Part shown: piece after piece, positions 45,768 to 51,912 of the stretch
Layout of the letters: every line of letters begins with the position of its first letter
How positions within the stretch are numbered: position 1 is the first letter of the stretch
Virus record (IMG/VR): IMGVR_UViG_3300020182_000041
Span: 1 to 57,318 of that record
DNA: 57,318 bases
Direction: 5' to 3' (one strand)
From: a virus
Notes under the pieces: generated by a model
Databases searched by the model: none
The model's input: the letters and a program-made list of their open reading frames with translations, nothing else
What the model was told of the DNA's origin: nothing
Made by a program: the position numbers and the translations under genes

Positions 45768-45914
45768 ATGAGAACAAAAGGAACAGGTCCTCAAGGACTA
45801 GGAGTAAAAGGAAACAATGGATATCATATAGGATCGCCTGCTAAATGCTGGAAGACACATAAGCGAGTACCAGGTACTAAAAAAGGTGCTAAAGGTAGTT
45901 GTGAAAAGAAATAA
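45768..45914 (+). CDS. 48-residue basic protein with SPAK motif
   Basis: A short gene below common cut-offs: ATG 45768, TAA 45912-45914. It reads MRTKGTGPQGLGVKGNNGYH, then IGSPAKCWKTHKRVPGTKKG, ending SCEKK. SPAK is shared with the basic proteins at 13959-16365, and I recall CWKxxKRVPGTKKGxxGSC from small proteins in related phages. Two Cys might bind metal. Unknown function; last gene of the plus-strand block. Confidence 0.65.
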   Translation: MRTKGTGPQGLGVKGNNGYHIGSPAKCWKTHKRVPGTKKGAKGSCEKK

Positions 45915-45919
45915 AAAAA

Positions 45920-45937
45920 GGGATCATTTCTGACCCC
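45920..45937 (+). terminator. terminator of the plus-strand late block
   Basis: GGGATCA and TGACCCC form a stem with one bulged A and a four-base loop, preceded by AAAAAAA and followed by CTCTTCT. It lies five bases after the last plus-strand stop codon. A Rho-independent terminator is likely. Confidence 0.7.
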
Positions 45938-45942
45938 CTCTT

Positions 45943-45970
45943 CTAACTAACTAACTAACTAACTAACTAA
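45943..45970. repeat. (CTAA)7 tandem repeat at the convergent junction
   Basis: Seven exact copies of CTAA lie between two hairpins where the plus and minus transcripts meet. The repeat contains TAA in three successive frames, so it works as a three-frame stop tract on the plus strand; on the minus strand it reads TTAG and offers TAG stops in the same way. Copy number may vary by slippage. Confidence 0.9.
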
Positions 45971-45972
45971 CC

Positions 45973-46008
45973 AAAAGTTATTATACTATCTAAATAGTTA
46001 TAACTTTT
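45973..46008. terminator. bidirectional hairpin after nrdA
   Basis: AAAAGTTAT (45973-45981) pairs with ATAACTTTT (46000-46008), then ACTA (45985-45988) with TAGT (45995-45998), with small bulges and loop TCTAAA. A-run on one side and T-run on the other make it a terminator for both strands. Its right arm includes part of the nrdA stop codon. Confidence 0.65.
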
Positions 46009-47725
46009 ATCCATCACACGCTAAGCAATCTTCATTCATCGCTGTAGCCGCAATATCTCCACGTAGAACACTTTCTGTTCTCGTATAATATAATGTTTTA
46101 ACACCATTTTTCCATGCTTCCATGTGCACTTTATTAAGCCATTTAGGTGTTGCTTCACTTGGAAAAGCTAAATTTAAACTTACCGACTGATCTACATATT
46201 GCTGTCTCAGTCCAGCCTGATTAACTAATTCAAGTTGATTAATTTCCTTAAACGTTTTAAAAACTTCTTTAGCAGGTATGTCATGCCCCATAACAATATT
46301 ATCAAGCTCAGATATATCCTGTACAGAACCTCCATCAGCGAGTATCTTATCCCAAATTTCATTTGTATTTATTTTATGTTTCCTTAATAATTTAACTAAG
46401 GTAGGATTTTTTCTTATAAAAGTACCTTTAGCTGATTGTTCTGTGAATACGTTAGCAGCCCACGGCTCTATACCTGGCGAAACATTTCCGCTAAGTTTAC
46501 TATTGCTAACAGTGGGAGCAACAGCACGCAAGTGAGTATTGCGCATGCCAGTACCAGCACACCACAAAGGCTCGCCATAAATTTCAGAAAGATCCATAGA
46601 AGCCCTTTCGCTTTCGATTTTAATCTGACTGAATATTTTCCTAGTTTCAAACTGAGCAAGTAAACCTTCAAAAGGAATACCTTTGTCTTGGAGATAGGTA
46701 TGCCATCCGAGGACACCCAACCCAAGAGCTCTTCCTTTCTGAGCACTACGAACGGCATTTTCAAAACCTCTAAGTCCTTTTGCTCTTTGAATAAATTCCT
46801 CCATAACGCCGTCAAGAAACCATATGGCGTCGTATATAAGATTAGTATCCTTCCATTCTTCATACTTTGCTAGATTTAACGATGATAAACAACATACAAA
46901 ACTATGGTTTTCATCTGTGTGTAATGTAATTTCAGAACATATGTTTGTCATATGTACTTTTAAGCCGTTTTCTTTGTATGCTCTAGGATTTGATTTGTTA
47001 ACGTTTCCTTTAAACATAATATACGGTTCTCCAGTTGCTTTTCGTTTTCTAAGCAATTTACTCCACTTAGATCTTGCTCCTGCATCTCCTTGTTCAAGCT
47101 TTCGCATAAATTTATCACCAACAACTGCGCACTGATGTAAGTTAAGCGATTGTCTATTAACGTCTCCTTTAGGTTCTCGTATTTCAAGCCACTGTTCAAA
47201 ATCGTCATGATCAATGTTGATGTTGACGCTTGCAGCGCCCCGTCTAACTGATCCTTGATTTGTTGCAAGAATTGTTGAATCGTATATCTTGCAGAAGGGT
47301 ACGACTCCGTCTGATGTTCCATTACCTGTAATTTTAGCGCCAGCGGGTCTAATTTGATTTATGCCGATACCAACTCCACCGCCGTGCTTAGCGAGTAGCA
47401 TCATCTCTAAATTTTTACTTCCTATATCCTGTATACTATCTGCTACATCAATACCAAAGCAGCTAATAGGGAGACCGCGGTCAGTACCAGTATTGCTAAG
47501 TACAGGAGATGCCAAACATAACCAACCATTCCAAATATAATTGAAAAAGGTTTCAGCAAGTTCCGGTTTATAAAGCCTACGAGCAACAGTTTTAGAGACG
47601 CGAAGGTATGCTTCTTTAGGTGTTTCTCCGTCAAATAAATATCCCCCGGATATAGTCTTCTTGTATACGTCGTTATTACCCCACGCAGGGTAATCTTCTC
47701 CTTTGATCCATTCATTGTTCCACAT
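46007..47725 (-). CDS. nrdA: ribonucleotide reductase class I large subunit
   Basis: A 572-residue alpha subunit that reduces ribonucleotides to deoxyribonucleotides. Seen: LASPVLSNTGTDRGLPISCF (first redox Cys), active-site NICSEI (Asn, thiyl Cys, Glu), FVCCLSSLNLA (second redox Cys), YYTRTESVL (radical-transfer Tyr pair) and a C-terminal CLACDG shuttle pair. It lacks the N-terminal ATP-cone of host NrdA (~760 residues), so dATP inhibition is probably lost, as in many phages. Last gene of the minus block; nrdB lies two small genes upstream. Confidence 0.95.
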   Translation of the reverse strand: MWNNEWIKGEDYPAWGNNDVYKKTISGGYLFDGETPKEAYLRVSKTVARRLYKPELAETFFNYIWNGWLCLASPVLSNTGTDRGLPISCFGIDVADSIQDIGSKNLEMMLLAKHGGGVGIGINQIRPAGAKITGNGTSDGVVPFCKIYDSTILATNQGSVRRGAASVNINIDHDDFEQWLEIREPKGDVNRQSLNLHQCAVVGDKFMRKLEQGDAGARSKWSKLLRKRKATGEPYIMFKGNVNKSNPRAYKENGLKVHMTNICSEITLHTDENHSFVCCLSSLNLAKYEEWKDTNLIYDAIWFLDGVMEEFIQRAKGLRGFENAVRSAQKGRALGLGVLGWHTYLQDKGIPFEGLLAQFETRKIFSQIKIESERASMDLSEIYGEPLWCAGTGMRNTHLRAVAPTVSNSKLSGNVSPGIEPWAANVFTEQSAKGTFIRKNPTLVKLLRKHKINTNEIWDKILADGGSVQDISELDNIVMGHDIPAKEVFKTFKEINQLELVNQAGLRQQYVDQSVSLNLAFPSEATPKWLNKVHMEAWKNGVKTLYYTRTESVLRGDIAATAMNEDCLACDG

Positions 47726-47989
47726 TTATATTAAATGATTTATCCAGGCTATAAGCCCATTAATATTTAAAGCAACTAAATTCCATTGCTTTCTTGATGC
47801 TGTTTGTACTACCACGAATATAAAACCTATTATGTATAATTCCGGTTGTATAGTCCACTGGGCAGCAATTAAAAATCCACTACCCATATATCCTATTCTA
47901 CTCGATAATCTTTCCGTCGGTGTCAGCTTCCTTGGCCTCACCAGCGCTTTCAACCATTTTCTTTTTAAGCTCTTCAATTGCTTCTTCAT
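47726..47989 (-). CDS. small two-TM membrane protein between nrdB and nrdA
   Basis: An 87-residue frame ending just before nrdA. Two hydrophobic segments: GFLIAAQWTIQPELYIIGFI plus FVVVQT, and NLVALNINGLIAWINHL. The WNLVALNINGL pattern recalls small host-like membrane proteins. The start is uncertain: ATG 47989 makes a 92-base overlap with the coiled-coil gene at 47898, but ATG 47886 would give 53 residues with no overlap. PTERLSSRIGY before the second ATG looks protein-like, so I keep the longer form with low confidence. Function unknown. Confidence 0.5.
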   Translation of the reverse strand: MKKQLKSLKRKWLKALVRPRKLTPTERLSSRIGYMGSGFLIAAQWTIQPELYIIGFIFVVVQTASRKQWNLVALNINGLIAWINHLI

Positions 47990-48128
47990 AATCAGGCATT
48001 TGTTTGATTGTTTCTAGTGTACCAACAGCAAGATCTTTTAGTTGAGGTACTTCTTGCATTAAAAACTGAACGGCTTTACCAAGCGTTTCAATTTTATTTT
48101 TCATTTCTATTATAGTTTGTTCTTTCAT
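47898..48128 (-). CDS. small acidic coiled-coil protein
   Basis: A 76-residue helical protein: KEQTIIEMKNKIETLGKAVQ, FLMQEVPQLKDLAVGTLETI, KQMPDYEEAIEELKKKMVES and an acidic end. It lies directly downstream of nrdB. No domain is recognised. It could bind a neighbour such as RNR, or the membrane protein it overlaps. The gene reads in a different frame from the overlapping 47726-47989 frame, so at most one full-length claim for that overlap may be right. Confidence 0.6.
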   Translation of the reverse strand: MKEQTIIEMKNKIETLGKAVQFLMQEVPQLKDLAVGTLETIKQMPDYEEAIEELKKKMVESAGEAKEADTDGKIIE

Positions 48129-48143
48129 ATATGTATTTATTTG

Positions 48144-49112
48144 TTACCACATGTCTTCAAAATCCTCACCCTCGTTCGCTTTTGAGTAATCAGTTGGCCT
48201 AATCGCAAAAAAGTCAGTATGGGTAACGCCCCCGGTAAGATGATAAAACCAATCAAGATTACCTGCTGCATTCTTGTCATAGGCAAAGTAATTCCCAAGG
48301 TCAATATAGCCAAGCTCCACAAGTTTTTCATTTGTTCTTTTCTTTATAAAATGTTTTAGGTCATTAGCAGATATACCTTCTATATCTCCCATCTCAAACA
48401 TTTTATTAATGTAAATGGTTTCTAATTTAACCATCGCTTCAGCAGCATTTATCACGTCTTCACGACATAAATTTAATAACTGATTGTTTTCACTGCACAT
48501 ATGGCGAAACAATGAGCAGCCCATTTTACTATGCAATGATTCATCTCTAACAGACCACTTCATTTGTTGTCCAATACCTTTTAAAAGGTTTCTCATTTGA
48601 AAACTATATAATACAGCAAAAGCAGAATAAAGGCTAACCCCTTCAGCAAATGCACTAAATACAGCGAGAGACTTAGCAATGCCAATCTCAGAATTACCTT
48701 TATACGCAACGAGATTTTCAAATCTTTTAGCCGTAGCAGGTTCGTGTAAAAATGCTTCATAATCTTCTAATCCTAATGTTTCGTTCAAATAACTATAAGC
48801 AACAGCGTGAACTGTTTCTTGTGATCCGAACATCATCGCCATTTGTTGTATCTCGTGTTTAGGAAACCACGATACGACGTTCTGGGTCCAGTAATCTGAA
48901 ACGGCGCACTCGGTTTGCGCGAATCCAAGAAGTATGTTCCCAACAAGGTTTTTTTCTTTCTCATCTAATTTTTCTTTCCAATCTTTAATATCACTTTGCA
49001 TTGAAATTTCAGTGTGTAACCAAAATGCTTGAGCTTGTTTTAACCAACCCTCAGTATAATACTCTGGGTACTCAAAAGGTTTATATGCAATTCTTTCATC
49101 AAATAATCCCAT
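48144..49112 (-). CDS. nrdB: ribonucleotide reductase class I small subunit
   Basis: A 322-residue beta subunit that holds the di-iron site and tyrosyl radical. Ligands seen: E68 in TECAVSD (where E. coli has D84), E99 and H102 in QETVH, then FAEGVSL, and RDESLH. Radical Tyr is Y106 (four after H102). The C-terminus EGEDFEDMW is the usual acidic/aromatic tail that docks on NrdA. Together with nrdA it supplies dNTPs from host RNA precursors. Spacing to small genes on both sides is short, consistent with one operon. Confidence 0.95.
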   Translation of the reverse strand: MGLFDERIAYKPFEYPEYYTEGWLKQAQAFWLHTEISMQSDIKDWKEKLDEKEKNLVGNILLGFAQTECAVSDYWTQNVVSWFPKHEIQQMAMMFGSQETVHAVAYSYLNETLGLEDYEAFLHEPATAKRFENLVAYKGNSEIGIAKSLAVFSAFAEGVSLYSAFAVLYSFQMRNLLKGIGQQMKWSVRDESLHSKMGCSLFRHMCSENNQLLNLCREDVINAAEAMVKLETIYINKMFEMGDIEGISANDLKHFIKKRTNEKLVELGYIDLGNYFAYDKNAAGNLDWFYHLTGGVTHTDFFAIRPTDYSKANEGEDFEDMW

Positions 49113-49124
49113 TATTTTTATTTA

Positions 49125-49277
49125 TTAATTATAAAATGTTAAAGCTAAATCAATAAAAGGTATGTATAGCACAACAGTTGTATGCTCAGGCTCTTCATAG
49201 GTTCTTATGCCAAACAATACACCAGGATACGATCCTATTTCTAATGTCCATGCTGCCTTTGATTCATCTTCTTTCAT
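49125..49277 (-). CDS. 50-residue conserved small protein
   Basis: ATG 49277, TAA 49127-49125. MKEDESKAAWTLEIGSYPGV, then LFGIRTYEEPEHTTVVLYIP and FIDLALTFYN. I recall KEDESKxxWTLExGxYPGxLxGxRTYE from small proteins in Bacteroidota phages. It looks like a small beta-sheet. The ATG overlaps the upstream stop (ATGA), and nrdB starts 12 bases downstream. Function unknown; perhaps linked to nucleotide metabolism by location only. Confidence 0.7.
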   Translation of the reverse strand: MKEDESKAAWTLEIGSYPGVLFGIRTYEEPEHTTVVLYIPFIDLALTFYN

Positions 49278-49438
49278 ATTATTCCGTATTTTTTTTGTAA
49301 TTCAACAATATCTTTGTATTTAATTTTACCTTTAACTTCCCAGCTCCATTTAACAAACTTATCAATTTGACGCTCAGCGTATTTCTGCCTAGCTATTCGC
49401 TTCGCTTGGAAAGGATTAACTTTACTGTCTCTTCGCAT
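49274..49438 (-). CDS. 54-residue basic helical protein
   Basis: ATG 49438, TGA 49276-49274. It reads MRRDSKVNPFQAKRIARQKY, then AERQIDKFVKWSWEVKGKIK and YKDIVELQKKYGII. Basic N-terminal helix, aromatic centre, no motif recognised. It overlaps the end of the nuclease gene at 49393 by 46 bases in another frame and couples to the next gene by ATGA, which supports real translation. Confidence 0.6.
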   Translation of the reverse strand: MRRDSKVNPFQAKRIARQKYAERQIDKFVKWSWEVKGKIKYKDIVELQKKYGII

Positions 49439-49851
49439 TCTTTTTGATTTTGTGGTTTGTATAATGTTACATTCGGGAATTGATTCATAACAAGTCTTTT
49501 AAACAACTTCCAACGCATTGGAAATGATTCATTAGCTCTACCTTTAGTTTCAATTATAAAATCATCACCAATAAAATCAGGAGTATATTTAATTGGTAAG
49601 ATTCTTTTCTCGCCTCTATTTTTATAATCTCCTTTACCATTAGCTTGTCTTTCATAAACTTTGTTTTCAAAATGAAAACCTGGTAGTAATACAAAGGTTT
49701 CACCTTCATACTTGTTTTTAATCTTAGCGTTTTTTAAAGCAACATACATATGCTTCTCAAGACCTGACGCAAAGTCAATACCATCATATGATACCTTTTT
49801 TGCTCTTACTGGTCCACGCTTTCCGCTTTTTCTTTTAAATTGTTTTCTCAT
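49393..49851 (-). CDS. PD-(D/E)xK endonuclease
   Basis: A 152-residue basic protein. Its nuclease core is complete: E32 in SGLEKHMY, D92 in YTPDF, E101-x-K103 in IIETKGR, followed by the helix PMRWKLFKRLV. This is the order of T7 endonuclease I-like and related Holliday-junction or host-DNA-degrading enzymes, and the Lys/Arg-rich N-terminus could grip DNA. It sits in the nucleotide-metabolism block, so breakdown of host DNA or processing of replication branches are both possible. Overlaps the next gene upstream (MazG-like) by 17 bases. Confidence 0.8.
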   Translation of the reverse strand: MRKQFKRKSGKRGPVRAKKVSYDGIDFASGLEKHMYVALKNAKIKNKYEGETFVLLPGFHFENKVYERQANGKGDYKNRGEKRILPIKYTPDFIGDDFIIETKGRANESFPMRWKLFKRLVMNQFPNVTLYKPQNQKECEETVKLILSKRSE

Positions 49852-50095
49852 CTATAACGTCTAAGTCGGATAATAAATCTTCTTGAAGATTTTCTGTATA
49901 TGTTTCTTTAGCTTTTTGAAGATACAATACAGCATCCATTAATTCTTCTTGTAAATGATTAAGCCATTCAAACATTGTTGAAGGATCTTGTTCAAGAGTT
50001 ACGCCGTATTTTTTAAAGCCTACATCTGATCTAGATACAAATTTATTAACAACACGCTTAACTACTGGATCTCTAAATTCTATTTCTTGTTTCAT
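49835..50095 (-). CDS. MazG/dCTPase-superfamily-like small protein
   Basis: An 86-residue helical protein with RSDVGFKKYGVTL, then WLNHLQEELMDAVLYLQKA, which carries the EExxD metal-binding pattern (near residues 50-54) of all-alpha NTP pyrophosphatases (dUTPase, MazG, T4-type dCTPase). Only the first half of the site is clear; the second acidic helix is weak (DLLSDLDVID). It may work as a dimer or with the MazG-domain protein directly upstream, with which it overlaps by one base. Role in cleaning out a nucleotide is inferred. Confidence 0.65.
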   Translation of the reverse strand: MKQEIEFRDPVVKRVVNKFVSRSDVGFKKYGVTLEQDPSTMFEWLNHLQEELMDAVLYLQKAKETYTENLQEDLLSDLDVIDEKTI

Positions 50096-50847
50096 TATAG
50101 TGTTTGTTTAACGAAGGTTCCATTCTCCATCTTGCCTACACGATTTTTTATTACAGTATATGCAGAGTCAATACAATCTTCAATGGTTACATTTTCTAAT
50201 GCTGCTAAGTTAGTCAAAACTACGACAATATCCCCTATTGCATCAATAATTTCTGGCTTATCCTTAGTAAGTAATGCTTTTGCTAACTCACCAGTTTCTT
50301 CCATTAATTTAACATACTGTGTTTTGCTATCTCCTTTATCATATATGCCTTTAGCATGAGCCCACTGTCTTATTAATTCAAATCTATCTTCTTTATTCCA
50401 TGATTGACTAAATGCAGCAGCAAATGCTTTATTATATATATAAGATCTATGATCATTAAACATTGATCTTTTTGCGTTAGCCATAATCCATGTAATTGTT
50501 TCAAGCGTTAATTCAAAGTCACCGTGGTCTGTAGACCATTTAACCCCAACGTTATCCATTAAATTACCTTTTAACTTGTTTAATGGGAAGGGGAATGTAC
50601 TTGTCTGCTCTGTAGCGTTAATTTTCATTTTATTTGATTTGATTAAATTCTTATAAGACTGTCTATCAATCTTATAGCCATAAGACTTTTGAAGCTCTAT
50701 TTCCTTATATGACACATAATCAATGTCATCGCTAGTAAGTAGAACTTCGTATTCGTCTGAAGCATAGCCTTGCTGCTCCGTAACTCTATTATTAAGATTA
50801 CGTGTAACTCCTATTTTTTTACCTGGAATGTGATAAATATAATACAT
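50095..50847 (-). CDS. GIY-YIG-like nuclease / MazG-like pyrophosphatase fusion
   Basis: A 250-residue fusion. Residues 1-65 resemble GIY-YIG: strand YYIYHIP, KKIGVT, NLNNRV with R21, and EIELQ with E49/E51. Residues 95-140 form a linker domain with VKWSTDHGDFELTLETITW. Residues 155-235 are MazG-like: KLMEETGELAKALL (E183, E184, E187) and EIIDAIGDIVVVL (E199, D202, D206). MazG-type enzymes hydrolyse NTPs/dNTPs to monophosphates; T4 dCTPase is in this superfamily, and T4 endonuclease II is a GIY-YIG enzyme that cuts cytosine DNA. A joint role is hypothesis. It lies eight bases from the thymidylate-synthase-like gene. Confidence 0.75.
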   Translation of the reverse strand: MYYIYHIPGKKIGVTRNLNNRVTEQQGYASDEYEVLLTSDDIDYVSYKEIELQKSYGYKIDRQSYKNLIKSNKMKINATEQTSTFPFPLNKLKGNLMDNVGVKWSTDHGDFELTLETITWIMANAKRSMFNDHRSYIYNKAFAAAFSQSWNKEDRFELIRQWAHAKGIYDKGDSKTQYVKLMEETGELAKALLTKDKPEIIDAIGDIVVVLTNLAALENVTIEDCIDSAYTVIKNRVGKMENGTFVKQTL

Positions 50848-50855
50848 ATTTTTAG

Positions 50856-51668
50856 TTATTTGCCAACACTTAACTTTGCTTTTATTGCAGCGTAAGGATT
50901 GTAGTTAATTAATTTAATTTCATTAGCTTCCGGGATATTCATTGAAATATCTAATCCTGAAGATAATTGTAACTTTGGTAAAGCTCTATTAGGCCTACTC
51001 AAATATAATTTAGCTTGATCTAAGTGATTGTTATATAAATGACAATCTCCAAGTTGACCAATCAATTCACCTGGTATTAAATTAGCTCCTTTAGCTAACA
51101 TCTCCAGTAACAGTCCATACATTGCAATATCATAAGGTAATCCTAAAAAAGTATCTACTGATCTTTGTAACCACATTAGATCTAATTTACCGTTATTGAT
51201 ATAAACTTGAAAAGCATAATGACAAGGGGGCAGTGCCATATCTTTCATATCTTGTGGAGCCCATGCGCTGACCATTAAGCGTCTTGAACTTGGATTGTTC
51301 TTAATGCTATACACAATATTTTTAAGCTGATCTACGCCCTCGAAATCACGCCACTGTTTTCCATATACCGGACCTAATGTTTCGTCTGTTCTACCTGAGC
51401 GTTCGTAATCAGGTCTCCAATATTTAACACCGTTATCTTCTAAGTATTTAAGATCAGTTCTACCTTGTAATATCCAGAGCAATTCTGTTCTTGCTGCATT
51501 AAAAGAAATTTTCTTTCCAGTTAATAAGGGGAACCCGTCAGCCATCTGGTGTCGGATAGTTCTTCCGAAGATAGATCGCGTCCCAGTGCCTGTTCGGTCC
51601 TCCTTATGTAATCCTGTGTTGAGTATTTGTGATAATAATCCTCTGTATTCATTTTCTATGTTTGTCAT
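50856..51668 (-). CDS. thyA: thymidylate-synthase-family enzyme with Asp at the base-reading site
   Basis: A 270-residue enzyme using ATG 51668 (an in-frame ATG at 51689 would extend it by seven). Core motifs: DRTGTGTRSIFGR, PLLTGKK, LGPVYGKQWR, catalytic C149 in LPPCHYAF, LQRSVDTFLGLP with R169, and GDCHLYNNH. Where E. coli ThyA has N177 (LPFNIASYA), this protein has D180 (LPYDIAMYG; codon 51129-51131). In T4 dCMP hydroxymethylase the same place is Asp and selects dCMP over dUMP. It may therefore make 5-hydroxymethyl- or 5-methyl-dCMP rather than dTMP. Overlaps the upstream gene by 20 bases. Confidence 0.9.
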   Translation of the reverse strand: MTNIENEYRGLLSQILNTGLHKEDRTGTGTRSIFGRTIRHQMADGFPLLTGKKISFNAARTELLWILQGRTDLKYLEDNGVKYWRPDYERSGRTDETLGPVYGKQWRDFEGVDQLKNIVYSIKNNPSSRRLMVSAWAPQDMKDMALPPCHYAFQVYINNGKLDLMWLQRSVDTFLGLPYDIAMYGLLLEMLAKGANLIPGELIGQLGDCHLYNNHLDQAKLYLSRPNRALPKLQLSSGLDISMNIPEANEIKLINYNPYAAIKAKLSVGK

Positions 51669-51912
51669 AATAATATTTACAAAATTCAAAGCATTTCTGC
51701 CATATAATAGTTTTTTCGTAAGCTTCAGGAGATACGTTAGTTTTACCTTTATTTGTTATAGTTACATACCATTCAGTAGTTGACTTTGCTTTTGGTGAAA
51801 TAGCTATGCCATTATTTACACACCATCTATAAGCTTCCCAGTCTTTTTTGTTATAACCAGTTACGCCCATGTCTACAGAACCTTTACGTTTTTTTCCTAA
51901 GCCACTACCCAT
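51649..51912 (-). CDS. small basic protein between helicase and thyA-like gene
   Basis: An 87-residue protein: MGSGLGKKRKGSVDMGVTGY, WEAYRWCVNNGIAISPKAKS, TTEWYVTITNKGKTNVSPEA, ending FCKYYYDKHRK. Basic start, then a mixed alpha/beta body with aromatic residues, and Cys at three places. I recall similar small proteins next to primase-helicases in related phages; its role is unknown. It starts immediately after the helicase stop and overlaps the thyA-like start. Confidence 0.65.
   Translation of the reverse strand: MGSGLGKKRKGSVDMGVTGYNKKDWEAYRWCVNNGIAISPKAKSTTEWYVTITNKGKTNVSPEAYEKTIIWQKCFEFCKYYYDKHRK

Noticed and set aside
46278-47322. Several frames on both strands across nrdA
   Set aside because: The nrdA frame carries all catalytic motifs across this whole stretch; the others lack any family signal.
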